DNA of 64,000 nt, taken from Candidatus Methylophosphatis haderslevensis. Its GTDB lineage: Bacteria; Pseudomonadota; Gammaproteobacteria; Burkholderiales; Rhodocyclaceae. Below, piece by piece: positions 7,812 through 15,893 of this stretch (position 1 is the first letter of the stretch; every line of letters starts with the position of its first letter). The stretch covers positions 124,001-188,000 of the forward strand of contig JADJSA010000007.1 in NCBI GenBank assembly GCA_016711925.1. Direction: 5' to 3'. The notes beneath the pieces are model-generated. The model saw only the letters and a program-made list of their open reading frames with translations, made no database searches and had not been told where the DNA came from. Both the position numbers and the translations under genes were made by a program.

Positions 7812-9710
7812 TCAGCGCAGCGTGAAGTAGATGGTGGCGCCGCGATCCGGTGCCGCCTCGGCCCACACCCTGCCGCCGTGGCGGTTGACGATTCGCCGCA
7901 CCGTCGCCAGGCCGATGCCGGTACCGGGAAACTGCGAAACGTGGTGCAGCCGCTGGAACGGCTCGAACAACCGTTCGGCATAAGCCGGATCGAATCCGTC
8001 GCCATTGTCGGCGACGAAAAATGCGTCGTTCCCGTCAGCCGGCCGCCGGCCGAACTCGATGGTTGCCGGTTCGCGCATGAGGGTGAACTTCCAGGCATTC
8101 TCCAGCAGGTTCTGCAGCACCAGTTCCAGCAATACCGGGTCGCCCTGGGCACAGAGGTCCGGGTGCACTTTCCAGTCGACCCGCCGCGCCGGCGCGAGCG
8201 CGGAAAAATGTTTGCTCCACCGCTCGGCAATCGCCGACAGGTGAACCATCTGGCAGCGCAGGTCGCCGCGCGATATCTGCGCCAGCGTCAGCAGGTCGTC
8301 GATCAACGAAGACATGCGCTGGATGGCGTTGCGGATGCGTGCCAGGTGCTCTCGGCCGGTCTCGTCGAGCTGGTCGGCGTAATCCTCGATCAGCACCTGG
8401 GAAAACCCGTCGATGCCGCGCAGCGGCGCGCGCAGGTCGTGCGACACCGAATAGCTGAAGCTCTCCAGTTCCGCGTTGGCCGACTGCAACTCCGCGGTGC
8501 GCTGGCGCACCCGTTCTTCGAGTTCGTCGTTGAGTTGCAGCATGCGCGCTTCGGCCGCCTTGCGTGCGGTGATGTCCACGTCCATGCAGAACACTTCCGA
8601 GACCCGACCGTCGTCGAACACCGGGAACAGCGTCGATACCAGCCAGAACTCGCGGCCATCGCTCCGGCGGCGCACCTGCCTCTCGTGCGGGCCGTGCGCT
8701 GTGCCGCTGCGCCACACCTGATCGATCCGCGCCATGATCGCCTCGACGGCCGTGCCGCAATCCATCACTTCGCTGAAATGCCGACCCATCGCCTGCTCGC
8801 GCCCGACCCCGAACAGATCCGCGCTGGCACCGTTCCAGTGGCGCAGACGGCCGTCCCTGCCCATGCCCAGGATGGCGACCATGGGCGTGTTTTCGATCAC
8901 CGATTCGAAACGCGCCAGCGCGTCCCGCGCGCTTCGTTCGGCCTGCAGGCGGCTGGTGATGTCGATCATGACACCTACCAGCCCCTCGAAACCACCGTTC
9001 GGCAGCCTGATCGGCGCCTTGTAGAACATCAGGTCGCGCAGGCTCCCGTCGGCGCAATGCAACTGACTCTGATAGGTCTGCAGGCTGCCGGTGCAGAAAA
9101 GTCTTTCATCCGATTCGGCGCACGGGGCGGCCAGATGCGGCGCAGCCAAATCGAAAATCTTGCGCTCGATGACGTCCGAGCCCGGCAAGCCGAAGAAGTC
9201 CAGAAATGCCTGATTGCAGCCGGAAAATCGCCCGTCCGGGTACTTGGTGAAAATCGGCGCGGGCACCAGGTCGAGCAAACGGCGCAGGCGGTGGGCGGTG
9301 GAACGTAGCGTCTCGGCTTCGCCCTGCGGCGACTCGGTCGGCTGCACCATGCCATCCAGGTGGGTGGCGCGTCCCGAGGCGTCGAAGCCGGGCGTGCCGC
9401 TGTCATGAACCCAGCGTTCCGGCTGTCCGTTCGCAGCGGCGAGGCGGTAGCTCAGCGAATAGGCCGAGCGGGTAGCGATTGCCGTGTCGATCGCCGCACG
9501 CACGGCGGCGCTGTCGTGCGGGTGGACCAGCGCGTCCAGCGATTCCACAGCGGCCTTCGGGTCGGGTTCCTGCGCATCGAGCAGCGTGGCGGGATTGCGC
9601 GAGGCATAGGCCAGGCGGCGCGGAGAGTGCGCGGCACAGCGGTAAATCAGGCCGGGCAAATTGCGGACTACGCTATCGGCATCAACTCTGCTGGCTGGCT
9701 CGATCATCAT
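7812..9710 (-). CDS. PAS-domain sensor histidine kinase
   Basis: 632 aa from the tandem ATGs at 9710/9707. The frame stays open to 9830, but that stretch runs into the helicase terminator, so the internal start is preferred. There is no obvious membrane segment, suggesting a soluble sensor. Two or more PAS/PAC modules occupy about residues 40-390 (LVPAPIFTKYPDGRFSGCNQ; MVAILGMGRDGRLRHWNGAS), each followed by PAC-like DITSRLQAERS or DVDITARKAAEAR. A coiled coil leads to the phospho-acceptor box SYSVSHDLRAPLRGIDG (His near 422), then the ATPase N box LENAWKF and the G boxes DNGDGFD and GTGIGLATV. No response regulator is adjacent. It is convergent with the upstream flavoprotein, 0 bp apart. Confidence 0.88.
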   Translation of the reverse strand: MMIEPASRVDADSVVRNLPGLIYRCAAHSPRRLAYASRNPATLLDAQEPDPKAAVESLDALVHPHDSAAVRAAIDTAIATRSAYSLSYRLAAANGQPERWVHDSGTPGFDASGRATHLDGMVQPTESPQGEAETLRSTAHRLRRLLDLVPAPIFTKYPDGRFSGCNQAFLDFFGLPGSDVIERKIFDLAAPHLAAPCAESDERLFCTGSLQTYQSQLHCADGSLRDLMFYKAPIRLPNGGFEGLVGVMIDITSRLQAERSARDALARFESVIENTPMVAILGMGRDGRLRHWNGASADLFGVGREQAMGRHFSEVMDCGTAVEAIMARIDQVWRSGTAHGPHERQVRRRSDGREFWLVSTLFPVFDDGRVSEVFCMDVDITARKAAEARMLQLNDELEERVRQRTAELQSANAELESFSYSVSHDLRAPLRGIDGFSQVLIEDYADQLDETGREHLARIRNAIQRMSSLIDDLLTLAQISRGDLRCQMVHLSAIAERWSKHFSALAPARRVDWKVHPDLCAQGDPVLLELVLQNLLENAWKFTLMREPATIEFGRRPADGNDAFFVADNGDGFDPAYAERLFEPFQRLHHVSQFPGTGIGLATVRRIVNRHGGRVWAEAAPDRGATIYFTLR

Positions 9711-9818
9711 CGACGGTGCTCTGGCGGCGTTTCGAATCGGCGTGCGGCTAATCCGCAAGCCCGTGATCACGGGCAATCGCGAAGTATAGCCGGGAACCGC
9801 TGCGCGAGCGGTGGGCAC

Positions 9819-9844
9819 AAAAATGGCCACCCGCGGGTGGCCAT
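9819..9844 (-). terminator. Rho-independent terminator of the helicase gene
   Basis: On the minus strand a 9-bp stem ATGGCCACC/GGTGGCCAT with loop CGCG is followed by a run of five T (complement of the As at 9819-9823). It sits 19 bp past the helicase stop codon. Confidence 0.85.
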
Positions 9845-9862
9845 GCGCGATGCGGGTGCCGC

Positions 9863-11149
9863 TTACCAGCCGCGATTGCCGTTGCGATGGCTGCTGCGTG
9901 CCGCCTCGGCGGCGGGCCGCTTGCGCGCGAAGTCGCCGCCGGGTTTGCCGCTGAAACTGCGCCGCTCCCCGGGCCGCGCGCCGCTCGGGCGCGGGCGGTC
10001 GCTCGGTTCTAGGCCGGCGATCACGCTCACCGTGATCGGTTGATCGGTGTAGCGCTCGATCAGTCGCACGCGATGGCGTTCGGCGTGCATCGCCAGTGAA
10101 ACGGCGATGCCTTCGCGCCCGGCGCGGCCGGTGCGGCCAATTCGATGTACATAATCTTCGACCTGCTTGGGCAGATCGAAATTGATGACGTGGCTGATTC
10201 CCGGCACATCGATGCCGCGCGCGGCGACATCGGTGGCGACCAGAACGCGGGTGCGGCCTTCGCGCAGCTCGCGCAGAGTGCGGTTGCGGCTGCCCTGGTT
10301 CATGTCGCCATGCAGCGCGTCGGCGGAGTAACCCTGCGAGCGCAGCACCGCCGAAAGGTCGTCCGCGGCGCGCTTGGTCGATGTGAACACCAGCGCCTGA
10401 TCCATCGTGTGGTCTTTGAGAATCGCGTCGAGCAGGCGCGTCTTGTGACCCATGTTGTCGGCGAAGTGCAGGCGCTGCGAGATTTTGGCCTTGTCGAGCG
10501 CCAGCGACGTGATCTCGATGCGCTGCGCGTTGCGCGTGACGCTTTGCGCCAGCTTGCCGACCACGCCTTCGAGCGTGGCCGAAAACAGCATTGTCTGGCG
10601 GTCTTTGGGCAGTTTGGCGATGATCGATTCGATGTCGTCGATGAAACCCATGTCGAGCATGCGGTCGGCTTCGTCGAGAATCAGCGTTTCGACCCGCGAC
10701 ATGTCGATGCGGCCGCGCTCCAGGTGATCGATCAGCCGCCCTGGCGTGGCGACCACTACATCAACCGGCTTGGCGAGCAGGCGCAACTGCGTGGTGTAGG
10801 ACGCGCCGCCGACGATGGTTGCGCAGCGCAGCCGGCGCAGTTCGCGGCCGTAGGTGCTCGCTGCGTTCTGCACCTGCAGGGCGAGCTCGCGCGTCGGCGT
10901 GAGCACCAGCACGCGCGGGCCGATGCCGCGCACCGGCGACGGTTCGCCCAGGCGATGCAGGCAGGGCAGCATGAAGGCCGCGGTCTTGCCGCTGCCGGTC
11001 TGCGAGGAAACCAGCAGATCGGTACCGGTGAGCGCCAGGGGAATCGTTTTCTCCTGCACCGGCGTGGGCCGGGCGTAACCCTTGTCTGCGAGCGCCTTGA
11101 GAATGGAGGGGTTGAGGCCGAGATCGGCGAACGTAATTGTTGTACTCAC
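9863..11149 (-). CDS. DEAD-box ATP-dependent RNA helicase, RhlE-like
   Basis: 428 aa from a GTG at 11149 preceded by AAAGGA; translation VSTTITFADLGLNPSILKAL gives the expected N-terminus, while upstream ATGs in the open frame give no homology. Helicase motifs in order: Q motif PTPVQEKTIP, Walker A SSQTGSGKTAAF, PTRELALQV, TPGRL, DEAD (LILDEADRML), SAT (LFSATLEG), and motif VI HRIGRTGRAGREG. The C-terminal tail is basic and rich in Arg, Pro and Gly, common in RhlE-type proteins acting in ribosome assembly and RNA turnover, especially in the cold. A possible long structured leader lies upstream (11150-11450). Confidence 0.92.
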   Translation of the reverse strand: MSTTITFADLGLNPSILKALADKGYARPTPVQEKTIPLALTGTDLLVSSQTGSGKTAAFMLPCLHRLGEPSPVRGIGPRVLVLTPTRELALQVQNAASTYGRELRRLRCATIVGGASYTTQLRLLAKPVDVVVATPGRLIDHLERGRIDMSRVETLILDEADRMLDMGFIDDIESIIAKLPKDRQTMLFSATLEGVVGKLAQSVTRNAQRIEITSLALDKAKISQRLHFADNMGHKTRLLDAILKDHTMDQALVFTSTKRAADDLSAVLRSQGYSADALHGDMNQGSRNRTLRELREGRTRVLVATDVAARGIDVPGISHVINFDLPKQVEDYVHRIGRTGRAGREGIAVSLAMHAERHRVRLIERYTDQPITVSVIAGLEPSDRPRPSGARPGERRSFSGKPGGDFARKRPAAEAARSSHRNGNRGW

Positions 11150-11635
11150 GAAAATCCTTTTGCTTGTGCCGCGGCGACAGCGCGGCGTGGCAGTCGGGCA
11201 GAGCCGGCCGCCATGGACGATTGGCGATGCGACGGCAACGCACGCGAAAAACGCGCGAATCGACGCACCTCGATTCACATCGACACCAACCGAAAACCGT
11301 CGCGCCCGGCGTGCCGGGTGCCAAAAGTCCGAGCAAAGGTCAGGGACGATGAGACTGTGGAACACAGTCTCGGAGACGATCCGCCCGGGAAACTGCGCGG
11401 CGGATCAGGGAAAGCACCGGATGCTGTATTGCACAAGAGGGCGGATTGTACAGTGCCGGGGGCTACGCCGTGGGACTATTTTCGAGTACCCTGCCGGTGG
11501 CGCGACCCGGCCCCGCCGCGACCATGCCGAACGGGAGGGTGGAAATCTTTCCCAATCGGGTTACCATGAGCCCTCCGGCCGTCCGTGACGTGCTGTCCGA
11601 GGCCGTCGTTTATCCACTTCAAGGAATGACCGATC
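11150..11635. promoter_or_regulatory. Structured divergent intergenic region between helicase and lipoprotein genes
   Basis: No gene is seen in these 486 bp. Two perfect inverted repeats lie side by side: GAGACTGTG/CACAGTCTC (11351-11359 and 11363-11371, 3-nt loop) and GATCCGCC/GGCGGATC (11378-11385 and 11399-11406). On the minus strand a TACAAT hexamer (complement of 11445-11450) could be a -10 box, which would put both hairpins in a leader of about 290 nt in front of the helicase. No convincing -35 was found, so the promoter assignment is weak. Confidence 0.4.
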
Positions 11636-12112
11636 ATGAATCTGCGAATCATGCTGATTGCTGCAATGCTGGCTATGGGAATGGGCGCCTGCGCCCCGAA
11701 GGAAGATCCGGCCGCCAAGGCCCAGCAGGCTGCCAAGGAGGCCGCCGCAAAGGCGGGTGAAGCGGCGAAGAAGGCCGGCGAAGCTGCCGGCGCCGCAGCC
11801 GATGCGACCAAGGACGCGGCCAAGAGCGCGGTCGATGCGACCAAGGATGCCGCCGCCAAGGCTGCCGATGCCACCAAGGAAACCGCCAAGGGCGCGGTCG
11901 ACGCCACCAAGGATGCTGCCGCCAAGGCTGCCGATGCCACCAAGGACGCGGCGGGCAAAGCTGCCGACATGACCAAGGGCGCGGTGGACGCGACCAAGGA
12001 TGCCGCTGCCAAGGCCGCCGACGCCACCAAGGACGCCGCCAAGGATGCGGTGAACAAGGCCGCCGACGTCACCAAGGAAGCGGCAGACAAGGCCAAGCAG
12101 GCGGTCAAGTAA
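11636..12112 (+). CDS. LEA-like repetitive lipoprotein
   Basis: 158 aa. The start follows AAGGAATGACC. Residues 1-19 form a lipoprotein signal ending in the lipobox-like MGAC, so Cys19 should be lipidated and the protein anchored in an outer or inner membrane leaflet. The rest consists almost only of Ala, Lys, Asp, Thr and Val in tandem 11-residue units such as ATKDAAAKAAD and DATKDAAKSAV, from about residue 45 to the end. Such 11-mers are typical of group 3 LEA proteins and form amphipathic helices, often disordered until dried or membrane-bound. A role in desiccation or envelope stress is inference. A strong terminator follows at 12179. Confidence 0.75.
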   Translation: MNLRIMLIAAMLAMGMGACAPKEDPAAKAQQAAKEAAAKAGEAAKKAGEAAGAAADATKDAAKSAVDATKDAAAKAADATKETAKGAVDATKDAAAKAADATKDAAGKAADMTKGAVDATKDAAAKAADATKDAAKDAVNKAADVTKEAADKAKQAVK

Positions 12113-12119
12113 TTCGCCT

Positions 12120-12150
12120 GTCCTGCGGCGGCCCGAAGCGGCCGCAGGAC
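12120..12150 (+). other. Perfect 10-bp inverted repeat downstream of the lipoprotein gene
   Basis: GTCCTGCGGC at 12120-12129 pairs with GCCGCAGGAC at 12141-12150 around an 11-nt loop. It has no T-run, so it is more likely an mRNA 3'-end stabilising hairpin than a terminator. The real terminator is 30 bp further on. Confidence 0.5.
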
Positions 12151-12178
12151 GGCGGTGGGGCCGCTTTCGGTAATTTGG

Positions 12179-12206
12179 ACGCCGACCGGGTTCCGGTCGG
12201 CGTTTT
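12179..12206 (+). terminator. Rho-independent terminator of the LEA-like lipoprotein gene
   Basis: An 11-bp perfect stem ACGCCGACCGG/CCGGTCGGCGT with loop GTT is followed by TTTTC. It lies about 70 bp beyond the lipoprotein stop codon and also separates it from the convergent UPF0149 gene. Confidence 0.88.
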
Positions 12207-12266
12207 CACTCCTTCAGGGCAATCCGCGGCCGAAGCGCCGGCTGCAAATCCGGCGCGGTGACTAGC

Positions 12267-12956
12267 CTACGTTGCGTCCCGGCCGCAGCACTGCTTGAAT
12301 TTCTTGCCGCTGCCGCACGGGCAGGGCTCGTTGCGGCCGACCTTGCCGCCATTGCGGCGGATGGTCGCCGGCGGGCGTTTGGCCTGCCAGAAGCGGTAGA
12401 GCGCGAGCACCGATTCGGCCAGTTCCTCGCGCGCATCGGCAACCAGTTTTTCCTCGGTCGTTCCCTCGGGCGGCCACGGGTCACCGACCTCGGCGGCCTC
12501 GTCCGCCGCCAGCCCGCTGAGAATGTCGATCGGCCACAGGTGGGTGACCAGAAACTCGGCTTCCTCGTCGGATTCGGCGTACTCGAACCATTCCTCCTCC
12601 GACATTTCCATGCCGTCGAGATAGCCGCCGGCCCACGCCTCGTAGCTTTCGGCCAGCGCCTCGTCGTTCTGGTTTGCCAGCACCAGCCGCGGCGGCACGC
12701 CGGAGGCCAGTTCGCGCGCGGTCGCGTCGCAGTAGCGGCGCATCAGGTCGGTCACGCGCTGGCGCTGATCGGGCGATTCGAACTCGGGATTCTCGCCCAG
12801 CGCGAAGGGCAGCCACTGGTCCTCGTCGATATCTTCCGGTCCACTGGCAATCGCGCAGAACAGGCCCTGCAGTTCGACCACGCTCATCGCCTCGTTTCTG
12901 AAGCACGGCGCGGCCAGCAGCGTGTCCAGCTCGATCAGTTCGTCGTCCTGCATCAT
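12267..12956 (-). CDS. UPF0149 (YgfB/YecA) family protein with C-terminal SEC-C zinc motif
   Basis: 229 aa from ATG 12956 (a second ATG at 12953). The N-terminal 180 residues match the YecA/YgfB fold (AMSVVELQGLFCAIASGPE, DQWLPFALGE, SYEAWAGGYLDGME). The last 25 residues, VGRNEPCPCGSGKKFKQCC, are a SEC-C motif that binds zinc, like that at the SecA C-terminus, and is thought to contact ribosomes or protein partners. The start overlaps the metY stop (ATGA on the minus strand), so the two are translationally coupled. The cellular role of the family is not well defined. Confidence 0.88.
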   Translation of the reverse strand: MMQDDELIELDTLLAAPCFRNEAMSVVELQGLFCAIASGPEDIDEDQWLPFALGENPEFESPDQRQRVTDLMRRYCDATARELASGVPPRLVLANQNDEALAESYEAWAGGYLDGMEMSEEEWFEYAESDEEAEFLVTHLWPIDILSGLAADEAAEVGDPWPPEGTTEEKLVADAREELAESVLALYRFWQAKRPPATIRRNGGKVGRNEPCPCGSGKKFKQCCGRDAT

Positions 12957-14239
12957 CAGGCGGCCGCCAGCGCTTGATCGAGGTCGGCGATGATGTCGTC
13001 GATATGCTCGATGCCGATCGACAGGCGCACCATGTCCTCGGATACGCCGGCCTTGGCCAGTTCCTCGGGGCCGAGCTGGCGGTGCGTGGTGGTGGCCGGA
13101 TGGCAGGCGAGCGACTTGCAGTCGCCGATGTTGACCAGCCGCGTCACCATCTTCAATGCATCCTGGAAGCGCGCGCCGGCGGCCTTTGCGTCGCCCTGGC
13201 CGGCCTTGACGCCGAAGGTCAGGATGCCGCTGGCGCGCCCGCCCATGTATTTCTGCGTCAGCGCATGATCGGCGTGATCGGGCAGGCCGGCGTATTTCAC
13301 CCAGCTCACCTTGGCGTGCGCCTTGAGGTATTTCGCCACCGCCAGCGCGTTGTCGCAGATGCGGTCCATGCGCAGCGCCACGGTCTCGATGCCCTGCAGG
13401 ATCAGGAAGGCGTTGAACGGGCTGATCGCCGCGCCCATGTTGCGCAGCGGCACCACCCGCGCGCGGCCGATGAAGGCCGCGGCACCCAGGGCTTCGGTGT
13501 ACACCACGCCGTGATATGACACGTCCGGCTCGTTGAGGCGGCGGAACTTCTTCGGATAGTTGTTCCACGGAAACTTGCCCGAGTCGATGATCGCGCCGCC
13601 CAGCGTCGTGCCGTGGCCGCCCAGATACTTGGTCAGCGATTGCACGACGATGTCGGCGCCATGCTCGATCGGCCGGCACAGGTAGGGCGTGGGCACGGTG
13701 TTGTCCACGATCAGCGGCACGCCATGGCGGTGCGCGACTTCGGCCAGTTTGGCGAAATCGGTGATGTTGCCCAGCGGGTTGCCGATGGATTCGCAGTAGA
13801 TCGCCTTGGTGCGCTCGTCGATCAGCTTCTCGAACGCATCCGGGTCGCGATAGTCGGCAAAGCGCACGTTCAAACCGTACTGCGGGAAGGTGTGGGCGAA
13901 CAGGTTGTAGGTGCCGCCGTAGAGCGTCGACGCCGAAACGATGTTGTCGCCGGCTTCCGAGATCGTCTGGATCGCGTAGGTAATCGCCGCCTGGCCCGAG
14001 GCCAGGGCGAGGGCGGCGATGCCGCCTTCGAGCGCGGCGATGCGCTTTTCCAGCACGTCCTGGGTCGGGTTCATGATGCGGGTGTAGATGTTGCCCGCCA
14101 CCTTGAGGTCGAACAGGTCGGCGCCATGCTGGGTGTCGTCGAAGGCGTAGGCCACCGTCTGGTAGATCGGCACCGCCACCGCATGGGTGGTCGGCTCCGG
14201 CGTGTAGCCGGCGTGTACGGCGAGGCTCTCGAATTTCAT
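12956..14239 (-). CDS. metY: O-acetylhomoserine sulfhydrylase (O-acetylhomoserine aminocarboxypropyltransferase)
   Basis: 427 aa, the usual length. It starts at 14239 behind CAGGAGACGCC. It is a Cys/Met-metabolism PLP enzyme: VPIYQTVAYAFDDTQHGADLF at the N-terminus, ALASGQAAITYA, VDNTVPTPYLCRPIEHGADI, and the PLP lysine in VQSLTKYLGGHGTTLGG. The enzyme makes homocysteine directly from O-acetylhomoserine and sulfide in the cytoplasm, the direct-sulfhydrylation route to methionine. It is first in an apparent two-gene unit with the UPF0149/SEC-C gene. No SAM riboswitch is visible upstream; the upstream DNA holds a palindromic repeat and the ahpD terminator. Confidence 0.95.
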   Translation of the reverse strand: MKFESLAVHAGYTPEPTTHAVAVPIYQTVAYAFDDTQHGADLFDLKVAGNIYTRIMNPTQDVLEKRIAALEGGIAALALASGQAAITYAIQTISEAGDNIVSASTLYGGTYNLFAHTFPQYGLNVRFADYRDPDAFEKLIDERTKAIYCESIGNPLGNITDFAKLAEVAHRHGVPLIVDNTVPTPYLCRPIEHGADIVVQSLTKYLGGHGTTLGGAIIDSGKFPWNNYPKKFRRLNEPDVSYHGVVYTEALGAAAFIGRARVVPLRNMGAAISPFNAFLILQGIETVALRMDRICDNALAVAKYLKAHAKVSWVKYAGLPDHADHALTQKYMGGRASGILTFGVKAGQGDAKAAGARFQDALKMVTRLVNIGDCKSLACHPATTTHRQLGPEELAKAGVSEDMVRLSIGIEHIDDIIADLDQALAAA

Positions 14240-14323
14240 TGGCGTCTCCTGGTTCGGTTCGTGCGGCGTTTCGGGAGTATACCCACGACCCCGCGATGCC
14301 GCGAACGGGATCGAGTCGCTGCC

Positions 14324-14437
14324 CCGTAACCCGCATGGAATGCCGATCCGCCGGCCTGCTTGGCTGCGAACCAGTCTGCAAGCGGTTCTCCGGGCATGCC
14401 TGACGCAGAACGCCTGTCCATGCGGCTTCCGGGGCAG
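14324..14437. repeat. Dispersed palindromic repeat, copy 2
   Basis: A left arm ACCCGCATGGAATGCCGATC (near 14329) faces a right arm CGCCTGTCCATGCGGCTTCC (14411-14430), whose reverse complement reproduces the GGAAGCCGCATGGA core of the other copies. It lies between the metY start and the ahpD terminator. Confidence 0.78.
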
Positions 14438-14444
14438 GTGCCGG

Positions 14445-14484
14445 AAAAAAGTCGCCTCGACCGCGCTTTCGGCGCGGTCGAGGC
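14445..14484 (-). terminator. Rho-independent terminator of the ahpC-ahpD unit
   Basis: A 13-bp perfect stem (GCGCGGTCGAGGC paired with GCCTCGACCGCGC, arms at 14454-14466 and 14472-14484) with a 5-nt loop is followed on the minus strand by GACTTTTTT (complement of As 14445-14450). It is 41 bp past the ahpD stop. Confidence 0.9.
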
Positions 14485-14524
14485 GGCACTGGCTGGAGTC
14501 GGGCGGACGCCCGGCGCGGGAATC

Positions 14525-15040
14525 TCAGCCGATGGCAATAGCCTGCGCTGCGGCATGGATCACCGCGGCGATGCGTCCGACATCGCGCAACTGGGTGACG
14601 CTGAGTCCTTCCTGCTGCAACAGCGCGTAGTGCGACTTGATGCAGAAGTGGCACTTGCCGATCGCCGATGCCGCCAGCGCGTAAGTCTCGAAGCGGCGCT
14701 TGCTGGTGCCCCCGTGTGCCGCGTAGGCGTTCATGCGCAGTTCGGCGCGCTGCTTGGCCAGTTCCGCGTCGTCGGCCATCTCGACGTAGGGATACCAGAT
14801 GTTGTTCATGCCCATCAGCGCGGCGGCGGTCTTGGCGGCGTTGATCTCGTTGGCCTCGATGCCCGACGCTTCGAGGGCGCGCACGATGGTCGCGCTTTTC
14901 GCCGCGTAGGCGGCCGCCAGCGCCGCGCCGATCGCTTCGGTCGGTTCGAGGGCCGAGCGCTGCAGGACCGCGTCGACGTTGAGGCGAATGTCTTTTGCAT
15001 AGTCGGGAATGGCCGACTTGATCTGTTCGATGAATTCCAT
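14525..15040 (-). CDS. ahpD: Alkylhydroperoxidase AhpD-like (carboxymuconolactone-decarboxylase fold)
   Basis: 171 aa from ATG 15040 with GGAGAG upstream. The active-site signature GKCHFCIKSHY (Cys-X-X-Cys plus His) near residue 130 and the N-terminal DYAKDIRLNVDAVL block are typical of AhpD. AhpD recycles the disulfide form of peroxiredoxin AhpC, using lipoyl-type electron donors in well-studied cases. It follows ahpC by 71 bp on the same strand and shares its terminator, so the two form a peroxide-reduction pair. No ahpF is present nearby, consistent with AhpD serving as reductant. Confidence 0.92.
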   Translation of the reverse strand: MEFIEQIKSAIPDYAKDIRLNVDAVLQRSALEPTEAIGAALAAAYAAKSATIVRALEASGIEANEINAAKTAAALMGMNNIWYPYVEMADDAELAKQRAELRMNAYAAHGGTSKRRFETYALAASAIGKCHFCIKSHYALLQQEGLSVTQLRDVGRIAAVIHAAAQAIAIG

Positions 15041-15111
15041 TTTGTGCTCTCCGTTCGTATTTTGGGGGCGGGGTGCACGCGGCGGCGGACACCCCGGTTG
15101 ATCCAGGGCGC

Positions 15112-15660
15112 CTACAGCGTGGCGCCACCCGGCGCGCGGTTGCACGGGCACAGCTCGTCGGTCTGCAGGCCGTCGAGAATGCGCAGGGTTTCCTGCGGGT
15201 TGCGGCCGACGTTCAGGTTGTTTACCGAGACGTGCTGGATCACGTTGTCCGGATCGACGATGAAGGTCGCGCGCAGCGCCACGCCGGCTTGCGGATCGCG
15301 CACGCCGAGCATGTCGACCAGCGCGCCGGTCGCGTCGCCGAACGCCCAGTGGCCGAGCTTGTCGAGATCCTTGTGCTCGCGGCGCCAGGCCAGCTTGCAG
15401 AACTCGTTGTCGGTCGAACCGCCGAGCAGCACCGCATCGCGCTCCTCGAACTGCCTGGCCAGCTTGTCGAACTCGACGATTTCGGTCGGGCAGACGAAGG
15501 TGAAGTCCTTCGGGTAAAAATAGATCACCTTCCACTTGCCGGGAAACGACTTCTCGGTGATCGTCTCGAAGGCCGAGACGCCGTTTTCCTCGTGATTGTT
15601 GAATCCCGGCTTGACGCCGGCTACGCTGAATGCTTCGAGTTTCTGGCCTACGGTTTTCAT
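15112..15660 (-). CDS. ahpC: Peroxiredoxin AhpC (2-Cys)
   Basis: 182 aa, starting at 15660 behind CAGGAGCAGCC. The peroxidatic cysteine is in FYPKDFTFVCPTEIVEFD and the resolving cysteine in the C-terminal DELCPCNRAPGG. GGSTDNEFCKLAWRREH and VRDPQAGVALRATFIVDPDN are conserved AhpC/Prx1 blocks. It reduces hydrogen peroxide, organic hydroperoxides and peroxynitrite in the cytoplasm. The upstream 230 bp, shared with a divergent OmpA-like gene, probably hold its promoter, but no clear OxyR site was recognised. Confidence 0.95.
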   Translation of the reverse strand: MKTVGQKLEAFSVAGVKPGFNNHEENGVSAFETITEKSFPGKWKVIYFYPKDFTFVCPTEIVEFDKLARQFEERDAVLLGGSTDNEFCKLAWRREHKDLDKLGHWAFGDATGALVDMLGVRDPQAGVALRATFIVDPDNVIQHVSVNNLNVGRNPQETLRILDGLQTDELCPCNRAPGGATL

Positions 15661-15893
15661 GGCTGCTCCTGGTTCGGTTGAGGTTGGTCCGCGTCGCGGG
15701 TGTGCTGCGGTACGGAGTGAATGTTGGCGCAGGCGCGGCGCCGCGGCCAATTGAATCGGCCAATGATCGCGATAGTCGCGACCCGTGTCGGCGACCCGTG
15801 CGGACGGCCGCTTGCACTAGAATCGCTGCTGGACAAGTTGGCAAAAGGCGGGTCGCCAAAGCGGCTCGCCAGAAGCCGCGCCTAGGAGGAGGC

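Noticed and set aside
9711..9830. Upstream start (9830) for the PAS histidine kinase
   Set aside because: It would lie inside the helicase terminator, and the added 40 residues show no domain.
11780..12100. Tandem repeats suggestive of a CRISPR array
   Set aside because: The repeats are in-frame 33-bp units encoding a single Ala/Lys-rich protein with no spacers.
12120..12150. 10-bp hairpin considered as the lipoprotein terminator
   Set aside because: No T-run follows; the hairpin at 12179-12206 has one.
14240..14330. Possible SAM riboswitch upstream of metY
   Set aside because: No SAM-I, SAM-II or SAM-V-like core was recognised; the space is short and followed by a palindromic repeat.
12267..15128. 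A 953-codon minus-strand open frame spanning three genes
   Set aside because: Only its last 229 codons encode a real protein (UPF0149/SEC-C). The rest is the shadow of metY and ahpD in a GC-rich genome with few stops.
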